From positions 1-25,733 of the forward strand of contig JBDTVS010000055.1 in NCBI GenBank assembly GCA_040007095.1: a stretch of 25,733 nucleotides of DNA, written 5' to 3'. The stretch comes from JBDTVS01 sp040007095 (lineage in GTDB: Bacteria; Acidobacteriota; Vicinamibacteria; Vicinamibacterales; CAVVIG01). The notes below the pieces were generated by a model. It was not told the origin of the DNA, did no database searches, and saw only the letters and a list, made by a program, of their open reading frames with translations. Shown in pieces: positions 1 through 7,894 of this stretch (position 1 is the stretch's first letter; every line of letters starts with the position of its first letter). Position numbers and translations under genes: made by a program.

Positions 1-1
1 G

Positions 2-1312
2 GTGCCGCGGCGCACGCTGCAATTCCGATTGAAGCGTCTGGTGGATGACGGTCGCGTTCTTCGCGAGGGCGGAGGACGCTGGGCCCGTTACAGTGCGCCC
101 GGCGCCGCACCTGCCCCGGCGCAGCCAGAAGCCGCGGCAGATGAAGCGGCGGTCGCACTGTCATCCGAGAGCCAGGAGATCAGGGTGTATCTCCGCCAGC
201 CGCTCGCCGCGCGCAAACCAGTCGGCTACAACCGGGAATTCTTGAATACCTACCGCCCGGGAGAAACGTTCTACCTTCCGGAGGGCGCGCGCGCGCGCCT
301 AGCGGAGACAGGTGAGAGACCGGTGAGCGGGCAGGAGCCGGCGGGAACATACGCGCGGCAAATCCTGAACCGACTTCTGATCGACCTGTCGTGGAATTCG
401 AGTCGTCTCGAGGGGAACACGTACTCATTGCTCGACACGAAACGGCTGATCGAGTTCGGCCAAGAGGCAGAAGGTCGAGACCGGCTCGAAGCTGAGATGA
501 TTCTCAATCACAAGGATGCGGTGGAGTTTCTCGTCGGCAACGCGGCGGAGATCGGCTTCAACCAGTACACTATTCTGAACCTGCATGCCATCCTTGCGAA
601 CAACCTCCTAGCCGACGAGAGAGCTGCCGGACGACTCCGTCACATAGGGGTGGGCATCGACGGATCCGTCTACCACCCGCCTGAGACGCCGCAGCTCGTC
701 GAGGAGTGCTTTGACCAGCTGCTCGCGACGGCTGCGGCGATTACAGATCCCTTCGAGCAGTCCCTCTTCGTGATGGTGCAGCTGCCGTACCTGCAGCCCT
801 TCGATGATGTGAACAAGCGCGTGTCACGAATGGCGGCGAACATTCCGTTCATCAGAGCCAACCTCTCGCCCCTCTCGTTCACGGATCTGCCGCGCAGCCT
901 GTACGCGCACGCCATTCTTGGCGTCTACGAACTCAATCGAATCGAACTCCTCCGTGACGCGTTCATCTGGTCGTATGAGCGTTCGGCCGAGCGCTATGCC
1001 GCCGTGCGGCAGTCGCTCGGCGAGCCCGACCCTTTCCGCCTGCGTCATCGAGACGCGCTTCGCGCTGTGGTCACGGAGGTTGTGCAAGGCCGCATGGACC
1101 GAAAATCGGCTGCTGCCCACATCGCATCATGGACTACGGCGCACCTCGAGGAAAACGACCGGGTGACGTTTCGTGAGGTCGCGGAGACCGAGTTGTTGGG
1201 TCTTCACGCGGGCAACTTCGCGCGCTATCCGATCAGGCCCGCGGAGTTTACGGCATGGCAGGAGATCTGGGCCCGCGCGGCGCGTGACGCGTCGCAGGCG
1301 TCCGAACGGTGA
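2..1312 (+). CDS. Fic-family protein with N-terminal winged-helix segment, probably 5'-truncated by the window edge
   Basis: Fic proteins usually transfer AMP or another nucleotide part to hydroxyl side chains of target proteins. The first ~33 residues look like the end of a winged helix (RFLKRLVDDGR-like spacing followed by a basic wing), so the true start probably lies before base 1; the GTG at 2 is only the first available codon. A class II-type inhibitory helix motif is visible at residues 133-138 (SSRLEG). The Fic signature is at 265-273 and reads QPFDDVNKR: the catalytic His is Gln, and the usual GNGR end is VNKR. From memory, a Fic subgroup with 'YLQPFEDVNKR' exists, so this is probably a subfamily trait rather than a fresh mutation. 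Residues 276-295 continue a normal Fic helix. Enzymatic AMPylation is doubtful. Nothing clearly co-transcribed follows. Confidence 0.85.
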   Translation: MPRRTLQFRLKRLVDDGRVLREGGGRWARYSAPGAAPAPAQPEAAADEAAVALSSESQEIRVYLRQPLAARKPVGYNREFLNTYRPGETFYLPEGARARLAETGERPVSGQEPAGTYARQILNRLLIDLSWNSSRLEGNTYSLLDTKRLIEFGQEAEGRDRLEAEMILNHKDAVEFLVGNAAEIGFNQYTILNLHAILANNLLADERAAGRLRHIGVGIDGSVYHPPETPQLVEECFDQLLATAAAITDPFEQSLFVMVQLPYLQPFDDVNKRVSRMAANIPFIRANLSPLSFTDLPRSLYAHAILGVYELNRIELLRDAFIWSYERSAERYAAVRQSLGEPDPFRLRHRDALRAVVTEVVQGRMDRKSAAAHIASWTTAHLEENDRVTFREVAETELLGLHAGNFARYPIRPAEFTAWQEIWARAARDASQASER

Positions 1313-1516
1313 TGACCATGGTGGTGGTGACGGCGGCCGCCGGTCCCTGTCCTGCCAGCGGCTGAGTTCAGTTCATCGCGCCAGGGATGTATCAGCGTGC
1401 ATGCTCATGACATGTCAAGGCGCCGCCCTGGAGCGCAGGAAGACGGCGAAATAGTGGCGAAACGAGCGCAGTTGGACGTCAGTCCAAGCAACTGCCCGCT
1501 GTTATTTCAAGCTCGA

Positions 1517-1890
1517 CTACTGGGCCTTCACGTTTGGAATTGATGCCTCGACAGCGTCAACCAACTTTTGCCGGTGGCGATAGAGCCAGTACCAGAGGCC
1601 GACGACCAGCCCGAGGACGATAGCTCGTCAGCCCAGAGGTGGCGATTGAAGACAATCAGAAACAAGATGGCCAGGATGGAAAGTAACAGCTGGCTTTGCA
1701 GAAACGCCGGACCTGCCAGTTCGTTGCGAATATGCCAGCCGACGCCAAACGCGTCTCTTGAGTGATTGTAGACGGCCAGGTCGCTGCTCTCCTTCTTCCC
1801 CACGACGCCCCAGAAAAGCGTGACGAGACCTGTGAACGCGTGGATGTCGATCTTCTTCGAACCAATGATGACGCTGCCGGCTGCTGCCAT
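1517..1890 (-). pseudogene. Small integral membrane protein gene with one frameshift
   Basis: The ATG at 1890 has a GAGG element about ten bases upstream. The frame runs through MAAAGSVIIGSKK, a weak hydrophobic stretch, a polar middle and a strong membrane helix (LLLSILAILFLIVF) to about 1625. The same frame then becomes Ser/Gly-rich and unconvincing, whereas the neighbouring frame from about 1630 continues with a second strong hydrophobic helix (IVLGLVVGLWYWLY) and a basic tail ending in VKAQ and TAG at 1517. The total length is one base short of 125 codons. I infer one deleted base near 1621-1635, either a real mutation or an assembly error. The restored protein would have 124 residues and two to three membrane segments. 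I do not recognise the family. Confidence 0.55.
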
Positions 1891-2472
1891 CGGTTGAGAC
1901 CTCAAACGTGGCGCGTTACTCCAAGAGTATCTATGGAGCCAAGGCGAATCGTACCGGCGATCCGGCGTGAGCTTGTGGCGCCGGATGGTCGCGAGGACTT
2001 CCATGCCGGCGACGGATCCGGCACGGCCGCCGCAGTCTTCGACGACTCCGCGTACGACGTGACGATCGAGAACAAGGGCGGCCAGCGCCAATTGTGGCTC
2101 ACGGTGGCGGCCCATCGATGCGGCCAACCCCCGGCGGCGTCGTTTTCCGAGGAATCTTTCTGCGATCGTGCGATTGTCTGGGACGTCGCTGCAAGGCGGT
2201 TCGACTACGCGCCCGTCAGTACCATGCGAATGATCAAGTGACGCCCGGAGGATGCCTTCAAGAGCGCGCACGAGCCGAAGGAACCTGTACTGGGTCCCGG
2301 GGGCCACACATGTCGCCGCTAGGAAAGCGATCTAACGACGCTCACCGCGCAGCGTTCGCGTGGTTTGCGCCGAGCTTTGTCATCAACGGCCAATGAACGC
2401 GACCGTGGCGGACTTTGTCGTGCTCGACGAGCCGCGACCCCCGATCGACAATCGAGCCGTTCGATAGCCGTT
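1891..2472. other. 582-bp stretch without a convincing gene
   Basis: Open frames exist on both strands, but none has a ribosome-binding site, recognisable motif or protein-like composition that persists. I see no terminator or repeat here. Confidence 0.4.
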
Positions 2473-2730
2473 TCAGCGCTTCCGCCAGTAGTCGTTCGCC
2501 GCGGCGATTGTCTGGAACTCGATGGCCGCGACCTGGCTGGCGGCAATCAGACTGCTGGGATCTGATGAGTATTGTGGCCGTCCACTCTTCAGAACGTCGA
2601 GGTCCGGCTGGATGTTGTGAACCAGATGACGAACCATCTTGAGCGCCAGCGCGCGTCCTTCCTCCGGTGTGGCCGTGATCAATGTGCCGCCGGGCACGAG
2701 AACTAATTCTGCCTCGGGTACTCGATTCAT
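2473..2730 (-). CDS. Small hypothetical protein (85 aa)
   Basis: The ATG at 2730 is preceded by AGGAG at good spacing (revcomp of ctcct at 2748-2752 side), and the protein has natural-looking composition: an opening with VLVPGGTLITATPEEGRA, an amphipathic middle with a hydrophobic-basic helix, and a C-terminal helix ending NDYWRKR. There is no signal peptide or membrane segment. It begins 30 bases after the stop of the oxidoreductase remnant on the same strand, so it may once have been the second gene of an operon whose promoter was lost with the upstream gene's 5' end. I do not recognise the family and assign no function. Confidence 0.6.
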   Translation of the reverse strand: MNRVPEAELVLVPGGTLITATPEEGRALALKMVRHLVHNIQPDLDVLKSGRPQYSSDPSSLIAASQVAAIEFQTIAAANDYWRKR

Positions 2731-2760
2731 TTGGTCTCTCCTGTTGTCGCTATTCGCACT

Positions 2761-3195
2761 CTACGGCTTGCCCGGAAGCTCGCCTGCCCTGACGCCCTCC
2801 ATGGATAGGACGATCTTGCCGCGCTTGTGAGGTTTGCCAGCCAGCATCTCGTGAGCGATCTGCGCGTCGGCGAGGGGCAGGACGTCTCCGACGCTCGTCG
2901 TGAGCTGGCCAGCATCGATCAGATGTGCGATCTCGTCGAGCAGGGCCGACGAGACGTGCACCAGGAAGAACACCGCTCGCACGCCGTAGCGTGCCGCTGC
3001 CAACGCGTCTGGCGTGGCGACCGATGACACGAGCACGCCACCAGGCTTCAGAACTCCGAACGACCGGTCCAATGTGTCGCCGCCCACCGTGTCGATGACG
3101 ATATCGACGTTCGTCAGCAGCTTCTCGAATGATGAAGCCTGGACATCGATTATCACCATCGGCTGGCGATTTGTCAGCTCGAGGTCAGCTTGACT
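2761..3195 (-). pseudogene. 3' part of an NADP-dependent zinc-type (MDR) alcohol dehydrogenase/quinone oxidoreductase
   Basis: The last ~140 residues match the C-terminal half of medium-chain dehydrogenase/reductases: a Rossmann strand and loop DIVIDTVGGDTLDRSF, then a LKPGGVLVSSV segment, and the usual end of PLADAQIAHEMLAGKPHKRGKIVLS. Such enzymes reduce quinones or enones with NADPH. The entire catalytic N-terminal domain and the GxGxxG dinucleotide loop are missing. Upstream of about 3190 the open frame continues to 4008, but there it is only the antisense of the plus-strand gene, with Arg/Val-rich nonsense composition. Homology fades at residues equivalent to SQADLEL, which places the breakpoint near 3190. 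It cannot encode a working enzyme. Confidence 0.75.
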
Positions 3196-4032
3196 CAGGT
3201 CTTCGATCGGCCCGTGCAAGGGCGGCACTTCTTCGAAGCCGTCATCCGCGACAATCTGGACCTGGGACGGCCCGACCGCGTGCGCTTGTTCTTCCCTCGG
3301 CGCATCACCCGCGCCACGCCACCGCCTCCGTACGGCTACCGCACGCGCGTCATCACCGATGGCGTCGATCCCAGCCTGCACATCGAGTACACGTCGTCGC
3401 ACGTCACGCAGTACTTCAAAGAGCAACAGGCCCTCCGCACCGAAACGACGATCAACAACCCGATGGACTTCGGCGTGCGCAAGGCGGTCGCCAACCTGGC
3501 GCACCTGCGCGATCTCGGTGACCACGTCAATCGCAAGGTGCTCGAAGTCGAGCGTGTCAGTCATCAGTGCGTGCTGACCCAAGACGCGCTGGACCGACTC
3601 CAGCGCCCGACGCTGGAAACCGGCCAACGCGTGTCCGCCCTGCGCTTCGGCGACCCGCGCGTCATGGCCCTCTTCCAGGCGATCGCCGGCTTCACCCATC
3701 TCCCGCGGGGATTCCGCAATCGCGACCTCCGGCCCCAGGTCGAAGCCCTCCTCGGGAAGGGCTACACCGCCGCACAGAGAACCTACGACTTGCGGCGACT
3801 CCGCCTCACAGGACTGATCCATCGCATCCCGAAGACGCATCGCTATACCGCGACCAGCTACGGCCTCAAAGTCGCGTTCTTCTACAGCAAGCTCTATCTT
3901 CGGATCCTCCGACCCCAGTGGAACGCCCTGCTCCCCGACGCCGACCACTTGCCACGGCCCTTGCGCGCCGCGCTGGACCAACACGATGCCGCAATCCAGA
4001 AGCTTCACGAGGAGGCCGCCATTGCCGCCTGA
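3190..4032 (+). CDS. Winged-helix-like protein of unknown function, probably lacking its original N-terminus
   Basis: The reading frame starts at a TTG just after the junction with the oxidoreductase remnant; a GAGG lies about six bases upstream by chance or design. Protein-like sequence is clear throughout: a QGRHFFEAVIRDNL opening, a central 'LRTETTINNPMDFGV' segment followed by a helical LAHLRDLGDHVNRK stretch, and residues about 195-240 with winged-helix spacing (YTAAQRTYDLRRLRLTGLI, then a basic TATSYGLK wing). I remember similar sequences as the C-terminal half of a longer uncharacterised protein family that recurs in many copies in bacterial genomes, sometimes near mobile DNA; the name and function are unknown to me. 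Lack of the usual N-terminal half suggests a remnant, though it could be expressed. Confidence 0.6.
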   Translation: MTQVFDRPVQGRHFFEAVIRDNLDLGRPDRVRLFFPRRITRATPPPPYGYRTRVITDGVDPSLHIEYTSSHVTQYFKEQQALRTETTINNPMDFGVRKAVANLAHLRDLGDHVNRKVLEVERVSHQCVLTQDALDRLQRPTLETGQRVSALRFGDPRVMALFQAIAGFTHLPRGFRNRDLRPQVEALLGKGYTAAQRTYDLRRLRLTGLIHRIPKTHRYTATSYGLKVAFFYSKLYLRILRPQWNALLPDADHLPRPLRAALDQHDAAIQKLHEEAAIAA

Positions 4033-4063
4033 AAAGCTTGCTTCAACCCGTAAGATCTCACAC

Positions 4064-4249
4064 TTAGACAGTGTCTAGGCGTAACTCGACCGGGACTTCG
4101 TCCAGGATCCCAGAGACGGTTCTGCGCATCCACTCGTGCGACGTGCGGTGCACTTCGCCCGGCGTCGCCGCCAAACGCACGGGCCGTGGCGTCCCCGTCG
4201 TCGGACCGATAGTTACGCGGCCGTGCCGACTGACCCGCATGACGCGCAC
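4064..4249 (-). CDS. Possible small hypothetical protein or gene remnant (61 aa)
   Basis: The frame from a GTG at 4249 (or ATG at 4240) ends at TAA in a short palindrome (tagacagtgtcta, 4065-4077). The second half, TPGEVHRTSHEWMRRTVSGI then LDEVPVELRLDTV, looks protein-like, but there is no good ribosome-binding site and no recognised family. It could equally be the 3' end of a lost gene. Confidence 0.25.
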   Translation of the reverse strand: MRVMRVSRHGRVTIGPTTGTPRPVRLAATPGEVHRTSHEWMRRTVSGILDEVPVELRLDTV

Positions 4250-4694
4250 GACGCCGATCGGTGTGATTCAACGCGTGCCCGGCGCGCGGCGACCGCGCGT
4301 GAAGTCAGCTCTGTCGGTACCGTGTCGCCTGTGTTCCGAAGTACATCTCGTCAGGCGTTTTATCCGCAAAACGCCGAATACGGCAGCACGCGATTGTGTT
4401 TGTCGCCATGCTGGGAGATCGGTCCGCCCCGGATTCCGGGCCAATCGCATGCCGTTCTTCCGAAATCCTCGGCTGTCACTGTCTCGAATTGGTGATCAGG
4501 CCGCGACGGGAAACTGGACGCCCACTGCCGTTGTAGCGGTTCTCCCATGCGCGCAATTTGTCGTCAAAGCGGGAAGTGTCGGCTCATCTGCGGGGCGCCC
4601 GTCCAGCCTGTCCTGCTCGCAGCAGACTGGCGGCGAGTATGATCCGTTCCGAGAGAGACGCTCGGGCTTCGGCGCACATGAGAGGACCCGCGGA
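4250..4694. other. 445-bp leader region upstream of the transporter operon, no gene seen
   Basis: The open frame here is continuous with the transporter gene but its translation is Arg/Ser/Pro-rich and unlike the MFS N-terminus. The main structure visible is the inverted repeat at 4354-4375. The promoter of the transporter operon should lie here; I could not pick convincing -35/-10 boxes. Confidence 0.4.
4354..4375. repeat. Perfect inverted repeat GGCGTTTT-N6-AAAACGCC
   Basis: Two 8-bp perfect arms flank ATCCGC. There is no U-tract adjacent, so it is not an obvious terminator. Size and spacing suit a dimeric regulator's operator or a short hairpin, about 320 bases before the transporter start. 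Function is inferred only. Confidence 0.5.
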
Positions 4695-6062
4695 ATGCAG
4701 AGAACGATCGACGTTGCGGTAACCCTCGACGCGCAGCGCGTCGGCGGATTTCAGCTGCGCGTGTTCCTGCTGTGCGCGGCCGTGCTGTTCGTCGACGGCT
4801 TCGACGTCCAGGGCATCACCTACGTCGCACCCGCGATCAGCCAGGACTGGAAGCTCGCACGCGGCGCGCTCGGTACGACGTTCAGCGCCGGATTGTTCGG
4901 CGTCATGCTGGGCGCGATTCTCCTGGCGCCCCTCGCGGACCGCGTTGGCCGGCGGCTGGTCATCATCGGGTCGTGCATCGCATTCGGCATCGGCACGCTC
5001 GCGATGGTCTGGGTCGGCTCGCTGACGGAACTGCTCGTCGTGCGCTTTCTCACGGGGCTCGGTCTCGGCAGCGCCCTGCCAAACGCGATCGGCCTGGCAT
5101 CGGAATATGCGCCGAAGCCGCGCCGCGCCACCGTCGTCACGTTCGTCGGCAGCGGCATCTCGCTCGGCGCGATCGGCAGCGGCATCGCCGCCGCACAGCT
5201 CATCGCGCCGTACACCTGGCGCGCCGTGTTCGTCGTCGGCGGCGTGCTCCCGCTCGGGCTGGCGGCCGTGCTCTGGCTCGGTTTGCCCGAATCGCTGCGT
5301 TTTGCCGCGCTCGTTCCGCGCCGGCAGGCCGAGGCCCGCCGCCTGCTCGCGAAACTGACTCACGGCGCACCGCCCGGAGACGACGTGCGCGTCGTTTCGG
5401 GCGACACGGAGGGCGGCCAGATCACCGTTGCCGATCTCTTCAGGGAGGCGCGCGGTGTGACGACCGTGCTGCTGTGGACCGCGTTCTTCACGAGCCTGCT
5501 GAACGTCTACCTGGTGATCAACTGGCTGCCCACGTCGCTGACGTCGTCGGGTTTCACCGTCACCGACGCCGCCGTCATGACGACGTTCTATCACGTCGGC
5601 GGACTCGCGGGGACGTATCTGCTCGGGCTGGCCATGGACAGGCTCGGCGCGCACCGCATGCAGATCTTCGCGATGCTCGTGTCGGTCGCGGGGCTCTACA
5701 TGTTCGCCACCGCTGGCGGCATGACGCGGTGGGAGACGACGGCCGTACTCATGCTCGCAGGCTTCGGCGTCGTCGGCGGACAAGTCGGCGTGAACGCGCT
5801 CGCATCGATGACGTATCCCGTCGCGATGCGCTCGACGGGGCTCGGGTGGGCGCTCGGCGTCGGCCGCGTCGGCTCGATCGTCGGCCCCACGATCGGCGGC
5901 ATCATGCTCGCGTCCGTGCACGATCCGCGTTCGGTCTATCTCCTCTGCGTCGCGCCATCCGCCGTCGGCATCGCTGCCGTGGCGCTGCTGAAGCGGCGCG
6001 CGAGCGCGGCGACGCGCCCGGAGACGCGGCGCCAACCAGTCATTGAGGAGAATCGGCCATGA
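4695..6062 (+). CDS. MFS transporter, aromatic acid:H+ symporter (AAHS) type
   Basis: A 455-residue protein with about twelve hydrophobic helices. The N-terminal helix carries FVDGFDVQGITYVAPAIS, the D-G-x-D signature typical of AAHS carriers such as PcaK, and the helix 2-3 loop has LADRVGRR, the MFS motif; a second copy-like motif follows near GLAMDRLGAHR. AAHS proteins import benzoate-type acids with protons across the inner membrane. I chose the ATG at 4695 because GAGAGG lies about ten bases upstream and the MFS sequence begins there; the frame is open to 4071 but that part is not protein-like. The stop overlaps the start of the next gene (ATGA), so the two are translationally coupled. 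Given its partner, a likely cargo is a carboxylated methoxyphenol, as with DdvK in Sphingobium. Confidence 0.88.
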   Translation: MQRTIDVAVTLDAQRVGGFQLRVFLLCAAVLFVDGFDVQGITYVAPAISQDWKLARGALGTTFSAGLFGVMLGAILLAPLADRVGRRLVIIGSCIAFGIGTLAMVWVGSLTELLVVRFLTGLGLGSALPNAIGLASEYAPKPRRATVVTFVGSGISLGAIGSGIAAAQLIAPYTWRAVFVVGGVLPLGLAAVLWLGLPESLRFAALVPRRQAEARRLLAKLTHGAPPGDDVRVVSGDTEGGQITVADLFREARGVTTVLLWTAFFTSLLNVYLVINWLPTSLTSSGFTVTDAAVMTTFYHVGGLAGTYLLGLAMDRLGAHRMQIFAMLVSVAGLYMFATAGGMTRWETTAVLMLAGFGVVGGQVGVNALASMTYPVAMRSTGLGWALGVGRVGSIVGPTIGGIMLASVHDPRSVYLLCVAPSAVGIAAVALLKRRASAATRPETRRQPVIEENRP

Positions 6063-7096
6063 GAATGGACCTTGGCTTCAACCGCATCGCGACCGAAGAG
6101 GCGTTCGCCACCAAGGAACTGATGCAGGCGTATCGCGACCTGCTCGCGCGCAAAGGCTCCGACGACGTCGGCTTCAACAGCCTGATGGGTTACTACCTCA
6201 GTCACCCGAGCGAGCGCACGCGCGCCGTCGCCGCGCGTCTCGAGGATCTGGGGCAGGGGCGGATCGACGACATGGACGCGACGGGCATCGCCATGCAGAT
6301 CCTGTCGATCACGTCTCCCGGCGTGCAGATCTTCGGCGCCGACGAGGCCGTTGGCCTCGCGCGCTCGGCCAACGACGAGCTCGCGGCCGCGATCGCGGCC
6401 CATCCCCGGCGCTACGCCGGCCTCGCGGCCATCGCCCCGCAGAATCCGCAAGCGGCCGCGAAGGAGCTCGAGCGCGCGGTGACACAGTTGAAGCTCAAAG
6501 GCGCGATCGTGAATTCGCACACGCGCGGCGAGTATCTCGACGACCCGAAGTTCTGGGACATCCTGGCCGCGGCCGAAGCGCTCGACGTGCCGATCTACCT
6601 CCACCCGAACACGCCAAGCAACGCGATGATCACGCCGTTCATGGAGCGCGGGCTCGACGGCGCGGTGTTCGGGTTCGCGGTGGAGACGGGCCTGCATGCG
6701 CTGCGGCTCGTCGTGAGCGGCGCGTTCGATCGTTTTCCGCGCCTGAAGGTCGTGCTCGGCCACCTGGGGGAAGCGCTGCCCTACTGGCTGTTCCGCATCG
6801 ACTTCATGCACGGCGCCAGCGTGCGCTCGGGGCGTTACGCGAGTCAGCCGAATCTGAGATACCCGGCGAGCCACTATCTGCGCGAGAACTTCTACTACAC
6901 CACGAGCGGCATGGCGTGGACGCCGCCGATTCGCTACGTGCAGCGCGTCATGGGCATGGACCGCGTGATGTACGCGATGGACTATCCGTACCAGTTCGTA
7001 CCCGAAGAAGTGAACGTGACCGACGAGCTGCCGATCGCGTACGAGGATCTGAAAATGTTCTATCAGACGAACGCCGAGCGCGTGTTCAAGCTCTAA
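6059..7096 (+). CDS. LigW-like amidohydrolase, probable 5-carboxyvanillate (or related aromatic acid) decarboxylase
   Basis: A 345-residue member of the ACMSD/amidohydrolase-2 family, metal-dependent non-oxidative aromatic decarboxylases. The opening RIATEEAFAT and the later segments SPGVQ, INSHT-like VNSHTRGEYL, GLDGAVFGF, GHLGEALPYWLFR and RVMYAMDYPYQ closely resemble LigW as I remember it. LigW's reported residues Glu19, His188, His241, Arg252, Asp314 and Tyr317 correspond, at a constant offset of six, to Glu13, His182, His235, Arg246, Asp308 and Tyr311 here, all present. Ala15 replaces the second metal His of gamma-resorcylate decarboxylase, as in LigW. The ATG overlaps the transporter's stop and follows GAGGAG eight bases upstream. 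The pair would import an aromatic acid and remove a ring carboxylate in the cytoplasm. Exact substrate is inferred. Confidence 0.85.
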   Translation: MRMDLGFNRIATEEAFATKELMQAYRDLLARKGSDDVGFNSLMGYYLSHPSERTRAVAARLEDLGQGRIDDMDATGIAMQILSITSPGVQIFGADEAVGLARSANDELAAAIAAHPRRYAGLAAIAPQNPQAAAKELERAVTQLKLKGAIVNSHTRGEYLDDPKFWDILAAAEALDVPIYLHPNTPSNAMITPFMERGLDGAVFGFAVETGLHALRLVVSGAFDRFPRLKVVLGHLGEALPYWLFRIDFMHGASVRSGRYASQPNLRYPASHYLRENFYYTTSGMAWTPPIRYVQRVMGMDRVMYAMDYPYQFVPEEVNVTDELPIAYEDLKMFYQTNAERVFKL

Positions 7097-7199
7097 CGAG
7101 GACGCGGCCATCAACTTCGGAGACCACCTGGGGGAAGATGCGGTGCGGCGTTTCGAAGGTCGACTTTCTGGCAGGCACAGCCGGCGGAGTCACGGAACA

Positions 7200-7370
7200 C
7201 TACTGCGCGTCGCCTTTGTCGGGCTGGGTCGTGAGCGAGTTCTTCAGGGTTTCCGCCCAGGCTCGTATGTGCGATTCTTCGAGCACACTGAGGTGATCTC
7301 CGGGAATGTAGTGCACGTCTGCTCCTCCCCGAGCGAGAGCTTTCCATTCTCCAGCAGATTCCGCGGCGCG
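7200..7370 (-). pseudogene. 3' end of a thioesterase-type alpha/beta hydrolase gene
   Basis: The last ~45 residues before the TAG at 7200 read GGADVHYIPGDHLSVLEESH then IRAWAETLKNSL, which matches the C-terminal end of type I/II thioesterases of nonribosomal peptide or polyketide synthesis, including the GDH catalytic His. Further upstream the frame turns into unrelated sequence by about 7370, and no Ser nucleophile region is present. It is therefore a leftover C-terminus, not a gene. Confidence 0.55.
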
Positions 7371-7894
7371 ATATTGGACAGTACGGAATCGCGGAAGGAG
7401 AAGGCGTGTATCCCGGTCCGAATCCATCAGTCTACGCATTGACGACGGTGTCCACGCCGCGCAACATCTACAGCGTTCCAGTGCCATAAACAATTCAGGC
7501 CGATTCGAACTGGTTGACCGATCCTGCGCGCACAGTGTTCGAACGTCTCGATTTGCGCCGATTACAGGCAGGACGTTTCACGTAGCGCTCCACGCCTGAC
7601 GTCCCGCTATCGGACGACACACACCGTGACACGTGTCGGAGATTGACGACTTGACCGGCCAGCAGCTGGCGGCGAATTCGCGGGGGCGGTTATGAGACTT
7701 GACTCGAAGATGGGTATGATCGCGCAACATCTCGCCGGATCTTGGGCATATTGAAGTAGAGTCGTTCGCGAAACCTAGCCCTCCGGGGATAACCGATCCG
7801 AGATGTCTTCAAGACCGCCACCATCGACCGCTCGGCCGTCGCTCCGAGTCGGAAGTAAGAGGTAACGACTGCGAGTTGGAAAAGGAAGCATCCT
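7371..7894. other. 524-bp region without a gene, upstream of the tannase
   Basis: No protein-like frame on either strand. A 10-bp palindrome (gacacgtgtc) sits at 7628-7637. The tannase promoter is expected here but I cannot mark it with confidence. Confidence 0.4.

Noticed and set aside
1469..1494. Hairpin-like sequence (ttggac-gtca-gtccaa) as terminator of the first Fic gene
   Set aside because: Short stem and no U-tract; too weak to call.
1762..2241. 159-residue plus-strand frame
   Set aside because: Overlaps the membrane-protein remnant on the other strand at its start and lacks a ribosome-binding site or recognised motif.
3200..4008. Upstream part of the minus-strand oxidoreductase frame as real N-terminal domain
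   Set aside because: No dehydrogenase motifs; it is antisense to the plus-strand winged-helix gene, so the true remnant ends near 3195.
4065..4077. 13-bp palindrome tagacagtgtcta as a transposon end
   Set aside because: No matching copy at the other side of the 3190-4032 gene was found by eye, so an attachment or terminal repeat cannot be claimed.
4071..4694. N-terminal extension of the transporter by 208 residues
   Set aside because: No protein-like pattern; the MFS N-terminus and ribosome-binding site fit the ATG at 4695.
4584..6035. 483-residue minus-strand frame opposite the transporter
   Set aside because: Arg/Asp/Glu/His-rich translation with no start signal; it is the antisense of a clear MFS protein in GC-rich DNA.
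4772..6046. 424-residue plus-strand frame inside the transporter
   Set aside because: Extremely Arg-rich; a frame shadow of the transporter gene.
5936..7114. 392-residue minus-strand frame opposite the decarboxylase
   Set aside because: Composition is rich in Arg, His and Val and it overlaps a well supported enzyme with a ribosome-binding site and all active-site residues.
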